Origin: Limanda limanda | Lineage: Eukaryota; Chordata; Actinopteri; Pleuronectiformes; Pleuronectidae | Length of the DNA stretch: 64,000 nucleotides | Reading direction: 5' to 3' | NCBI RefSeq assembly: GCF_963576545.1 | Contig: NC_083656.1 | Span: 2,445,219 to 2,509,218 of the forward strand | Part shown: one piece after another, positions 29,299 to 41,367 of the stretch | How positions within the stretch are numbered: the first letter of the stretch is position 1 | Layout: the number at the start of each line of letters is the position of its first letter | Program-made: the position numbers and the translations under genes | Notes under the pieces: model-generated | The model's database searches: none | What the model was told of the DNA's origin: nothing | What the model saw: only the letters and a program-made list of their open reading frames with translations

Positions 29299-29332
<34 letters not shown>
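29299..29332. repeat. (TA)n run
   Basis: TA dinucleotide run upstream (in gene direction) of the receptor first coding exon. Confidence 0.85.
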
Positions 29333-29335
<3 letters not shown>

Positions 29336-29625
29336 GACACAAGGCAAATCCTCCCTCAGCAGGAGACAACATGTAATATTCAGAGAGGAAAACAACTCAC
29401 GCTGTGAAAATCAAACGAGAATAAATGACGTAAACCTGCAGCAAGAACAGTTCCACAGATCAAATCTTTGTCCTGTTAAAACATCTGGAATCAGGTTTTA
29501 ATGCTTTTTGATTCTTTACTTCATAGAAACAACTTTTCAACCATCACATGAGTCCTGTAAGATCAGTGTTTTAATATTTCTATGTGCAGTCCTACCTACA
29601 CTATCCTCTTTTCAGTATATGTACT

Positions 29626-29936
<311 letters not shown>

Positions 29937-30475
29937 GATTACTTTATTCATCCCCGAAGGGAAGTTAAGTCGTCATAGCAGCCGGTATATTTGAATACAA
30001 TAAAATACAATACAATAAAATAAAAAATATTGAGGTAGAAAGAATAAAAAAAAGAAACACAAGATAAATAGGTAGATAAGGTGCAGTGGCAAGATGATGG
30101 TAATAGTACTGATGATATGATGGTAATGTTATTGTTAGACAGTATATAAAAATAGTACAGTATATATAGTATATAATATAAAATAATATATATTTATATA
30201 TGATAGTAATTATACCAATTTAATAGCAGTATATAGTAATAATGGCAGCAACAGTATATATAATAATAATATTAGTAATAATATAATAATTTTAATTATA
30301 ACATGTACACATGTATAAATATGTGTATATAGACTTATATATACAAAGAATATACAGAGAGTATGATATAATATATGATATATAGTAGAGGTATAAATAT
30401 AAGTATTTGACTATACAATAGGTAATATAATATACTATGAGTGTAAGAATATGTAGACAGAGTGTGCAAAAGACA
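29937..30475 (-). mobile_element. Retroelement-like copy B, inverted relative to copy A
   Basis: Read on the minus strand, this segment matches 27635-28187 almost base for base, apart from small indels in A/T runs, and ends GGGGATGAATAAAG before the GATA array. Copies A and B therefore stand tail to tail about 1.75 kb apart. Confidence 0.6.
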
Positions 30476-30985
30476 TGTATATTATTTCCTTATGTTTAAA
30501 TTAATATTCATTGATAATTTTACAGATGATTCTATTTGACTTTCCTCTTTGCTTCTGTGATAAGTTAAATATCTCCAATGTGGGAGGAATTATTTTATGT
30601 TTTTCTTTTTTGTGAAACATGTAAATGATTCGGATTGTGAGAGAATGTCTCCCCCTGGTGTTTGACTCCATCAGTGCAGCCGGTGTTGTTTGGGTTTGTC
30701 TTTCTTCTAAAACATTTTTAACAAACCGAAATTGAGTAATAATCCGGATTCTTTTCCCAAAAATGAACTCAACATTATTATTATTTCATCTTTTACTCTG
30801 TGTTCAGCCAAATTCCCACGTACAGATATTATAATATGCAGTAATAACATGAAACAGCTGTTTGGAGCGACACATGTTGATGGTTAATTTGTGTTCATCC
30901 CTGTTTTGTCTGTGTTACGTCACATTGTGATCGTTCTCTCATCTTCTACTCGTCTTTCATCCCTTCTTCACTGAAGGTCATCTCT

Positions 30986-31248
30986 GTGAGGTCACTGCTC
31001 TACTTCCTGTGTGAACCTGCGGTGATGGAGTGTGAGAGGCGACAGTCACACATCAGTGTGGTGGGCTCACACAGTTCGAGTCCTGGCACACGGACCAGTG
31101 GCCTGAACACTGTGCCCTTGTGTCGCCCCCCCCCCCCCCCCCCACTGGCCTCCATCACACACTGGGAGCCAACTTTGACACAAAGTCGAGAAACTATTCA
31201 GCTCCGGGAAACAGCAGTGGAATTACTGTCAGTCAGATGTGTAGGCAG

Positions 31249-31310
<62 letters not shown>

Positions 31311-31600
31311 CTCCCTCTCTTGGGAACATTCCCAGTTCGACAGCTGCCACGAGCTGCTGCTGCTGCTGGAGACGATTTGGATCAGGGTTCGAATGATCTT
31401 TTTGTCTCTAAGGGGGTCTCTATCTCATAAAAAAGTTGGCGCACCACATAGCCTACCAAGGCTGTACAATTAAATAGCCTAGTCGCGAGCAGCGCTTTTG
31501 CGCACGGTAGGCATCGGCTGTATATAACTTGACAAACGCACACAACAGACAGACATTTTTGTACAGAAATTGATTTATTTTAATGAATTTCAATATATTA
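30986..31600. other. Region without gene: poly(C) and (CT)n runs
   Basis: A C run at 31127-31143 and a CT run at 31251-31319 interrupt otherwise unremarkable sequence. Frames across it are low complexity and no splice-consistent coding exon was found. Confidence 0.5.
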
Positions 31601-31611
31601 TTGATTGTAAT

Positions 31612-31690
31612 CAGGGCTGCAACTAACGACTATTCGCTGATTAGTCACCGATTATTGAAACCATTAATTGACAAATTCTCAATTGCTCTT
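31612..31690. mobile_element. hAT-like MITE end (CAGGGCTGCAACTAACGA)
   Basis: CAGGGCTGCAACTAACGACT with the following TATTCGCTGATTAGTC resembles the terminus of a widespread fish hAT MITE. No matching opposite end or target-site duplication was found, so this is likely a solo end. Confidence 0.4.
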
Positions 31691-32620
31691 ATTTAGCAAA
31701 CAGCTTTTTAAATTTAGCTTGAGGTTGTTCGAGGCATGTGATGACTGATAATAAAGACAATAAAGATTGATACTTCATTAAAAAAAAGTATTTTAATAAA
31801 CTTTGCTGCATAAGGGTACTGTTGACACAAAAGAAAAGAAAAATCAAGTTTTTGTCCATTTAAAACCAAGGACAGACAAAGTGCTTATAAAAAAAAATTA
31901 ATTTAAAATCAAGTATCCATTTTTCCTGTTAACAAAAATGACAGGGAAAATTGCAGCAATATAAACATCCACAAACCAAACAAACCAAGTTGCAGTGGGA
32001 TCTCGCTTCTTATTAAAGCAACACGTTGTAACTGCTGCTGAGCCACAGCGCCACATGTGCTGATAAACTGACTCAGTGTCGAAACCTTCTGACGTCACAG
32101 TTCTGAGTTCCTCAGAGTTTTTCTGAAAACTCTCAAACACACGAACACGAACATCTGTCGCCGCACAAAGAAAGTTGTGTAACATGGATTTATCCAAATC
32201 AGTCACACGAGCTGTGATGATTCCACTGGATTACTGTTGAATAACTCACAAGTACTTGTATATGTATCTCATATTACTGTATGAAAATATGACTTGTAAA
32301 GTACACGTTCTCTGTAATTCACTTTACAAGGGGACAAATTAAACATATTAGTATTTTCTGTCTTTTGAATCCATCTTATGTAAATAAATGGAAAGAGATG
32401 AACTGAAGTTTTAGTTTTTCTTCTTCTTAATTTTGACATTGCTTGCTAAGTTTTTACTGAATTAATACTTAAAGTACACTGCTTGAGTAAATGTACTTGT
32501 AAACAAGGTGGTAATAATAGTAACAAAGATTAAATACGTGTGAAGTACAAGGGAAGTAATATCAATACTTTACAAGTGCAATAACTTTTGTACTTTCCTT
32601 TTAGGACAAAATTACACGTA

Positions 32621-33570
32621 TTCATTATTTTCTCCCTTCTGAATCCATCTCATATGTTCTTTATTTATAATATCGATGTTTTTACGTGTACTTGTACCTC
32701 AATCACTGCTCAGTTTAGTTTTCTTTCCTGCAGCAGCTCCAGACACTTTTATCTTATACGTCTAAAATTCACTAGATTTACTCTTTACACTTCTTGAGAT
32801 CTTCTTATTTAAACTCGAGATTATGTCCAGATACTTAAAATTCTCAATAATCAAATCCAAATGTATTGTCTCCATGTGGGACAATGACAGAAAACAGGAC
32901 AAGGACACAAGACCCAGAAGAATAATAACAATGATAATAATACAAAATAAAGTGAGCTGATTTATTATATTAATATTTATTGCTTCACATGTTTTCAGAG
33001 ACACAACTCACATGACTTTACTTGGAATCCATTTGAAAACCAATTAGTGATAATTGAACCGTGTATGATCTAACGTGTGTTTACATAATGCATGTGTGTG
33101 TGCGTGTGTGTTTGTGTGTGTGTGTGTGTGTGTACATATTCATTATTTTCTCCCTTCTGAATCCATCTCATATGTTCTTTATTTATAATATCGATGTTTT
33201 TACGTGTACTTGTACGTCAATCACTGCTCAGTTTAGTTTTCTAAATTATCTAATACGTCTAAAATTCACTAGATTTACTCTTTACACTTCTTGAGCTCTT
33301 GTTTTTTAAACTCAAGCTTATGTCCAGATACTTAAAATTCTCAATAATCAAATCCAAATGTAAACAGAAAACAGGACAAGGACACAAGACCCAGAAGAAT
33401 AACAACAATGATAATAATACAAAATAAAGTGAGCTGATTTATATTTATTACTTCACATGTTTTCAGTGAAACAACTCACATCAGGACTTTACTTGGAATC
33501 CATTTGAAAACCAATTAGTGATAGTTGAACCGTGTATGATCTAACGTGTGTTTACATAATGCGTTTGTGT

Positions 33571-33606
<36 letters not shown>

Positions 33607-33630
33607 GTGTGTGTGTTTGTCTCTATAAAA
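32621..33630. repeat. Tandem segmental duplication, unit about 518 bp
   Basis: The sequence from TTCATTATTTTCTCCCTTCT at 32621 recurs at 33139 and remains closely similar for about 430 bp, through CTCAATAATCAAATCCAAAT to TTACATAATGC and a TG run at the end of each unit. Small deletions distinguish the second copy. No gene is recognised. Confidence 0.85.
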
Positions 33631-33654
33631 CAATAGAATCTCTGTCTCCTCCGT

Positions 33655-33950
33655 CAAAACGCTCAAAGGATTCTGAAATGTGAGGATTCTATGTTTGTCC
33701 TTGCAGTGCAATCAACATATTTTATTATATCTTTATTCATAATAAACAAACCCTCTTAAATTGCATCCATTCAAACACACACAACTACATTTTCTGTTTC
33801 ATTTTGAGCTGCACATTTTTTTCTATTGATTATATTCTATTCATCTTATTTGATCTGTATATTATTTATTTTATGAATCTATGTCAAATAGCTTTGAATC
33901 CTCACATATCATAGATCGGAGAAGAAATATTTATTTTCCTGGATCGTAAA

Positions 33951-33953
<3 letters not shown>
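33655..33953. repeat. Direct repeat copy 1 (partner at 36846-37142)
   Basis: About 300 bp starting AAAACGCTCAAAGGATTCTG and ending CCTGGATCGTAAAAAGT recurs at 36846-37142 in the same orientation with few differences. The two copies bracket the presumed mapt promoter and 5' exon. Confidence 0.9.
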
Positions 33954-33997
<44 letters not shown>

Positions 33998-34004
33998 GGT
34001 TTTC

Positions 34005-34199
34005 TATAAAACAATAGAATCTCTGTCTCCTCCGTGCTTCTCTTCTTTCAGGAGCCAGCAGCGCGTCGTCACCTCCCTTGCTCCGCAGCGCCCTCCTCCG
34101 GCCAGCCGCCGCCACTGCGCCCAGACTGACGCTGTGTGCGCCCGGTGAAGACACCCGAGGATCCGAGGAGCCGAGGAGACCACACACCCGTCTGCTCAG
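34005..34199 (+). promoter_or_regulatory. mapt: Putative mapt core promoter (TATAAAA) and 5' UTR exon
   Basis: TATAAAA at 34005-34011 is followed about 30 bp later by a pyrimidine-rich start region (near 34036-34042) and then a GC/CpG-rich exon ending CTGCTCAG|GTGAGG at 34199. No other + strand promoter candidate with a good donor precedes the mapt start codon, whose exon opens at an acceptor at 41349. The same 30 bp block including TATAAAA also occurs at 33624. Assignment to mapt is by position and orientation. Confidence 0.5.
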
Positions 34200-34679
34200 G
34201 TGAGGAACACGCACATCTGCACCCCCACTCGGGTTCGGGTTCGGTCGTGGATGGAAAACTCGGTGCGTTTTGTGCATTTTGTGCGTTTTGTGCGGTGAGG
34301 AGGGAGAAGGAGGGAGGAGAAGGGAGGAGAAAGGAGGGAGGCTGGGCCCGCTTGGTGCCTGGATGGATGGATGGAGAGATCTCCTCCATCACCTCCTCCT
34401 GCAGCCGCTTCTTTAACCATCAGGGTTGTTTTTCATCGTCTCCATCCATCGGCTGCAAACGAACCGTTTCATCCACCGCGGGTCCAGCCCTGCAGCGCGC
34501 ACGCTCACACACGCACGGTGCATGTGTCCCCCCCCCCCCACCACCACCACCACCACCACCACCACACAGGATGGATGAGACATGTCTCCGTCCTCCTGCT
34601 CCGTGGAGCCGGGACGCGCGCAAACACTAATCCATGTTTATAATCTGCTGCTCAGGAACCAGTGCGTCTCTTTGTGTCT

Positions 34680-34775
34680 GTGCTGGTCTGTGCTGGTCTG
34701 GTCTGGTCTGGTCTAGTCTGGTCTGGTCTGGGTCTGGTCTGGTCTGGTCTGGTCTGTACTGGTCTGTCTGTGCTG
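34680..34775. repeat. (GGTCT)n minisatellite
   Basis: GGTCT/GGTCTGTGCT units in tandem in mapt intron 1. Confidence 0.85.
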
Positions 34776-35401
34776 GGGAGTCGGTGGTGATCAGGCTTTC
34801 ATCCCCCTCTCCTCCCTCCTGTGTTTCTGGAGGCCTCGATGGATTCCAGCCTCCACCGCGATCTGTTTATTCCCCCCAAACATGAAACCACACCAGAACC
34901 AGAATCTGAAACCAGTACAGAAACCCTGTCCCCTCTCTGGTGTTTCTCATGATTCTGACTCGACTCTGGAGCAGATGATGTATCGGAATCGCAGAGATGC
35001 GGCGCCTCATGTGCGCAGGAGGAGAAGCCAAGCCCATTTTTCCCTGCGAGCCACCGAGCAGCTTCTCCAGCTTATCGGTCACACACGGTTCCGCCGGTTA
35101 ATCCTCCCCAGGGTCAGACCTGATCCGAGGTCAGACCTGATCCACCGGAGCTTCGTGACCCGCCTGGACACGAACCCGCTGACAACACGAATCCTCAGGG
35201 CTTAGTGCGCTGGGTACACGAGGCAGGGATGGAGGAGGAGACCGGATCCAGTAGATCCAGTAGATCCAGTAGATCCAGATCCACTGGGGTCACTGGATCC
35301 ACTGGATTCAGGATCTCTGCTCCTTCTCTCCCTCAGCCCTGTGGGTCTCATGTGCCTCCTTCCATCTTCCATCTTCCATCCATTCCTGCTACAAGGCCTC
35401 A

Positions 35402-35478
35402 GTGTGTGTCTGTGTGTGTCTCTCTCTCTGTGTGTGTGTGTGTGTGTGTGTGTGTCTCTCTGTGTGTGTGTGTGTGTG
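35402..35478. repeat. Interrupted (TG)n/(TC)n microsatellite
   Basis: TG runs with TCTC blocks in mapt intron 1. Confidence 0.8.
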
Positions 35479-35942
35479 GCGGGCATGTTGTAACTCTGCT
35501 GGAAGCCATTCCACCAGAGGATCCACATAAATCAATGATTGTCAGTTTTCTTAGTCACTCTTAGATTCTGCAGAAATGAGAGAGTTCTTCTCACATGAGA
35601 ATAATCCTAATATTAATAATCAGTTTTTTATTTTAATCACTTTTTTAAAGACAAATCGGTTTCCCGCCTCACCCTCTGTCACAATAAGACACTTCCTTAT
35701 CGACCCATGTTTTTATCGGTTGATGTTCACGTGAGGAAAAGTCGTAACTTTCTGTTCACGTGTTTGTTCTCGATTGCGTCATCTCGTTAAGGAGAAGAAG
35801 AAATGCTTTAAACTGCATTCTTCTCCCCGGTTAATTGGCCCCATGCTGATGGAGGACAGTGGCTCATTACACCGGTAGTCTGTGTGTGTGTCTGTGTGTG
35901 TGTGTGTGTGTTGCCCTGGATGATTTGACACGATGAAAACAC

Positions 35943-36003
35943 AAGAAGAAGAAGAAGAAGAAGAAGAAGAAGAAGAAGAAGAAGAAGAAGAAGAAGAAGA
36001 AGA
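35943..36003. repeat. (AGA)n microsatellite
   Basis: About 20 AGA units in mapt intron 1. Confidence 0.9.
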
Positions 36004-36278
36004 ATTCCTCGTAGCTGCAGGATTTTAGATTTCAGACTCGGTGACGATGCAACTTGTCGTTTCTTCTCTTGTGCAAAGTGAAGCAGGAAGTGAAGCAGTG
36101 ATTATGGGTTAGGGTTAGGGTCAACATGTGTGCACGGAGGTCACGTGCACGCCGGCGCCTGCGAGACGTTTCCCCCCCCCAGCTCGTAGACGAAGGGCAA
36201 AATGGAAACCGGCTCCACCTTCATCTCCTCCACGTCAGGAAGGTGGAGCCGCTCTGTGGCCGCCGGAGGCCGAGGACA

Positions 36279-36290
36279 CCGAGAGAGAGA

Positions 36291-36334
<44 letters not shown>

Positions 36335-36369
36335 GAGAGAGGGAGAGAGAGAGAGAGGGAGAGAGGGAG
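36279..36369. repeat. (GA)n microsatellite
   Basis: GA run with GG interruptions in mapt intron 1. Confidence 0.9.
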
Positions 36370-36845
36370 CGATGGGGAAAAGTAGGTCAGAGCTCCAGAG
36401 GCAGCCGAGCATGAGAGCAGCATCCTCGTCTCCCAGCTGAGCACCGACACCCTCCTCCTCTTCCTCCACCTCCTCCTCCACCTCCTCCACCTCCTCCTCC
36501 TCTTTCACCTCCTCCTCCTCCGGTTCGGACCGGCTTCACCCCCCAAACGACCACGAACCAATTCACACGAAAGTTTGATTTGCACGTTGAAGCATCTGTT
36601 TTATAGATGAAGCCTTTAACACGTGATGTGCATCAGATCTGATTCATCTGCAGAGAAACATTCAATATCAAATTCATCCGTCAGTTAATCGATGGATTGT
36701 TTTGTCTGTTAAACGTTCAAAGATAAAAAAAAACTCTCCACAGTTTGTCCTTGAAGGTTCAGACTGAAACCACGAAAAGCAGCAAATCTTCACATTTCAA
36801 CAATTTTCTCTGCAGATTGAGAATTTAAATCATTTTTTCGAGACA

Positions 36846-37142
36846 AAACGCTCAAAGGATTCTGAAATGTGAGGATTCTATGTTTGTCCTTGCAGTGCAA
36901 TCAACATATTTTATTATATCTTTATTGATAATAAACAAACCTTCTTAAATTGCATCCATTCAAACACACACAACTATATTTTCTGTTTCATTTTGAGCTG
37001 CAAACATTTTTCTATTGACTAATTCTATTCATCTTATTTGATCTGTACATTATTTCTTTTATGAATCTATGTCAAATAGCGTTGAATCCTCACATATCAT
37101 AGATCGGAGAAGAAATATTAATTTTCCTGGATCGTAAAAAGT
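36846..37142. repeat. Direct repeat copy 2 (partner at 33655-33953)
   Basis: Second copy of the 300 bp segment described at 33655, same orientation, about 3.19 kb downstream, in mapt intron 1. Confidence 0.9.
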
Positions 37143-37303
37143 CGATTGACTATCAGAAGTGTTTCATCTCATTGTTTTTGAATTGTTAAGACAAAAGAAA
37201 TAGTTTGGATAACGATTTTTAAAGACTTTTCTTTATCTGATATGAAACTGAATCGTCTTGGTCTCTAATTCTACGCAGAGAATAAAACAGACGATATCAC
37301 ATT

Positions 37304-37411
<108 letters not shown>

Positions 37412-37429
37412 CGGCTGCATGTCTTGCTC

Positions 37430-37467
37430 CTGCAGCTCGGTCAACATCCCTGTTGACCGAGCTGCAG
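37430..37467. repeat. Perfect 17 bp inverted repeat, 4 bp loop
   Basis: CTGCAGCTCGGTCAACA at 37430-37446 is followed by TCCC and its exact reverse complement at 37451-37467. It lies in mapt intron 1 right after a CA microsatellite. Confidence 0.92.
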
Positions 37468-38593
37468 GCCGGAGCCAGGATTCCCTTTTCACACGACCCT
37501 GTGAGGAACGAGCTGCCTCAGCAGAGTTCTCCTCCGTCTCTTCTCCCTCGTGAAGCTGCGACAAAGCAACGCTGTCACGTTCCCTTTCTGCAGCAGGTGA
37601 GATCTGGTGAGATTTGTGTGCGTTTGTCCCGGGGGAGCAAATGGTGAAGAGGGTCGGGATCGTTTCTCCCCTCGACACAGAGAGAGGAGAAGAGCTCTTG
37701 AGTCTGCAGATCTCTGAGAGCCTGGAAGAAACTAACTCCTGAAACACGACCACGACACAGACTAATCCACGTTTCCTGTGCACTTGCTCTCGAGCTGCAG
37801 TTCTTATCAGTCTGGAGTTTGTTGGCTCTCGAGCTGTCGGAGCTGTGCGGTGAACGGCCTCTCTCAGATATTGTCTTCGTTGGCACGGGTGCAGCTTTCT
37901 TCTTGTTCGGACTCTGTCATGTGTGATGCTACAATGGGACGTTTGTCCCGGGGCTGTGTGCGAGCGCGGAGACTTCGCTATTCATCAGGATTTCTATGGG
38001 ACGCACAAAGGTCACTCCACCTCTGATAATATATGTTTAAAAAAGGGCTGTTTGCTTCTTTTTTTTAAAAGAGAGAAACAGGTTTTATTCTATATTTGTC
38101 ACCTTCAACAAAACGATTAAACCCCACCATGAGTCAGACCCCAGAAGTCGCTGCTCACATTGTTTCCAGCTGTTGTGCCGTTTGACGACTGACGGATGAA
38201 ACTAAAAACAAGCGACCGATGTCGAGTTCCCTCTGAGCGTTGAGAGTCAGGATGGGAACGACATGTTCCTGCGTCAGAGCCGGGAAAATGACCAAAGGTT
38301 CAGCAACGAAAAGTCCGAGAAGCGTTGAAGAAAACAGGGAAACTTCACCGGTGGTTGTGAGTCGACTTCTAAAAGAAATATCAACTTTCTAATTGATAAC
38401 AAACGCTGCTAACAACTGCTGCTCGTGGGGAGTGGAACAGCGAAGGAGGGAGGAGGAAGTGACGAAACAGGAAGTCAACAAAAACAATTAACCTGCTAAC
38501 TTTGTAGTTTTTAGCAAAACACATTTGTTTGAGACCAATTTCAGCAGCAGATTCATCCACAGTTTGCTTGTGTGAGTATTTCCAGCAACAGGA

Positions 38594-38669
38594 TGTGTGT
38601 GTCTGTGTGTGTGTGTGTGTGTGTGTGTCTGTGCCTGTGTGTGTGTGTGTGTGTGTTTGTGTGCCTGTG

Positions 38670-38711
<42 letters not shown>

Positions 38712-38721
38712 TGTGCCTGTG

Positions 38722-38760
<39 letters not shown>
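38594..38760. repeat. (TG)n with TGTGCC interruptions
   Basis: About 165 bp of TG repeats with repeated GTGTGCCTGTGCCTG interruptions, indicating internal duplication. mapt intron 1. Confidence 0.9.
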
Positions 38761-38761
<1 letters not shown>

Positions 38762-39894
38762 GAAATAAACTATAGTGTACTGTGTGCTCATGGTGATGAA
38801 GGAACGTGTCTCCCACGGCAACAGTGTGACTCACTCATGTGTTTTTAATAGTTTTTGGAAACAAAGGAGGATCTGTGGATCAGGAGAAGAAGACACATCA
38901 GATGAAAACTCTTCTCGTCAGCGGGAAACAGACGTCGTCAGTTTCTGTGGGATTTGTTGACAATAAGGAAAAATACAGAATGATCCCTTTTCTTTAAACT
39001 GAGCATATTTAGCTTCTTTCAGAAAACGTCTCTCTTGTGATGCAGAGTTTTCTTCCGTTCATGACGTTTGTCTTGTTGTCTTAAACGTCCAAGGTCAAGA
39101 GATATGAGGTGCCACAGAGGAAAGGTCACATATCTGAGACAAGCGTCAGAGGAGGCTTTATAGGGCGGAGTTACCATAGCAACAGTTTAGGTCTCGCCGC
39201 CTGTAAAGAGGCGACTGAGACGTCAACAAGTTCAACCTAAAGAAAGACGAGTGGAAGAAGTCGAAGTCTGCTTCAGTAAATATACGTCAACAAATCCTGC
39301 GTTCAAAGTCAGACAACACACAAGTCTTGTTAATCTCATCTTTTCTATTTAGATGAAATGTTGGAGACGTCTTCCTCTTATGTTCTCAAACAATATTTAT
39401 TATTTATCTTGTTTGCTTCAGAGCTTCAGACTCGTTCAGTTCAGTCTGAACTTAAACATCAGTTTCCTCAGAGCAGAAGAGGAGTTCTGGGTCTGGATCA
39501 AACTGGTTCTGTTGGTTTCCAGTGAAAACACTTTGTTGGATAGTTTGGACTTTTTGGACCAATCACAGGAAGAAGAGACAGAATTAAACAATAGAAGAAG
39601 AAGAAGGAGAAATGTGGAGTTTAAAATGTGGAAGGAAAAATCTGACCTGAGCTGGTTTCTCGACTGAATCTTCTTTCCACCGCTGCTCAGAACAAACATT
39701 TACTGAAACATTATTTGCTCAAACAAAGATTCAGTTCCAGTTGAAACATGAAGGTCGTGTATGAACGTTGTTATAAACTCTTTGAGCAGTTTCCCTCAAA
39801 CACATTAAACAGAATCGTGCTTCTGTGCCAACGCTGAGAAACTGAAGATGCACGGAAAGAGCAGTTTGGAATCTGATACTGATTATAACATAAG

Positions 39895-39959
<65 letters not shown>

Positions 39960-39971
39960 TGGGTGTGGGTG
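39895..39971. repeat. (TG)n microsatellite
   Basis: TG run ending in GGTGTGGGTGTGGG, mapt intron 1. Confidence 0.9.
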
Positions 39972-41367
39972 TCATAGTGAGTGATTGTGTGACAGAGCAG
40001 AGGAGAAAAAAATATGATTCAATCTGAAAACCGCTGATGTAACCGGAGGTTTGGCTTTAATCTGACGTGTAATCTTGTCTTTATCAGATTTGATTCCTGT
40101 TGAGGGAACTCGTCACGACGGTTGATGTTTATTTACCGTGAAACTGTGAGAAAAAATAATAATAATCATAATCATATTAATATAATATAAAACACACAAA
40201 ACACATAAAACCTCACATGATTAAAATGAAGAATAGATGGAAAACAATATGAGACAATTAAAGTCATTTGGACGTCACAGTATTAGAGTAGAAAAATAAT
40301 AATACAAATGATACAGATTCAAATAAAATAAAAAAGAACATAGTAAAACAGTTGGTAAGATTGGATCCAGGATAAACTTCGAACAAGTAGAACTCAGCCG
40401 AAGTTAAAACATCCAAACAGTTGAGAAATCAGTGGAAATGTTTCAAACGTCAAAATGTTTACAAAGTGATAAAGAAATTCCTGGATTCGCCCGTTTGTCC
40501 GGATCCGAACAAAATGTGTAAAGAGAAATGTTATTCTCACGTTCAGGTTTAATCAGAGTTATGACTGTAACATGTTTTAATGCTCTAATGTTCAGAAAAC
40601 ATATCCCTGTCCTCTCAGACTGTCCATCGCTGCTGCTCCTCTCTTCAGCCTCTGTCTCAAACTCCTCTAGCTCCTGTCTCTTTAAGGCCCCGCCCTCCCG
40701 ATGAAGCCCAGTCTGCTCTTATTGGCCAGCTGGTCCACTCTGTTGTGATTGGGTCAATCGCGTCCACTGTGCTGTGTTAGTCAGGAGTCTGGGCATTATG
40801 TAAATGTGTGTAATTGTGATGTCATGATGACGCGATGACATCACAACGACCACACGACTGACGAGCTGTTTGAGGAGCTTCCGTGTTTTCTCCCTCAGAC
40901 TTTGAGTTTGTTAACTTTAAAAACTTTCCGAATTCACCGGAGGAAAAAAACGACAAACATCACGTCTCCTTGAAAAGACGGATTCTGTTCGGAACATGAA
41001 ACTCGAGCGCTGCACCTTTGGAGAATCCTCAGTTCCTCCAGGTTCAGGAAGCGTCGTGGTCGTTTGGAAAGTGTTCGTCACAGCGAGAGCCGGAGGAACT
41101 ATTTTTATCTGGGAGTCTGTAACTCGAAGCTGCGACCCCACGTCAGGATGTATAAATAACTGCTTTTCCCAGACACAGTGTCTGTTTACATTCGGTGGGG
41201 ACGGACCGGGTCGCGCACACCGGAAGACAGAGTGTCCACGAAGACGCCATCACTGTGTTTAATCTGTAGAGTCGGCCGTTTTGTCCACGTGAAAACCGGT
41301 GATATGGCAAATCCTCACGCCAGCGTGTTCTGAACTTGCTCCTCTGTAGCCCGACCCGCGACCGCCA

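Noticed and set aside
34136..34630. 164-codon + strand frame over the mapt 5' exon
   Set aside because: It ignores the strong donor at 34199 and runs through CCA and poly(C) repeats; no known protein pattern.
36108..36120. Telomere-like GGGTTAGGGTTAGGG
   Set aside because: Only two to three units; too short to mean an interstitial telomere.
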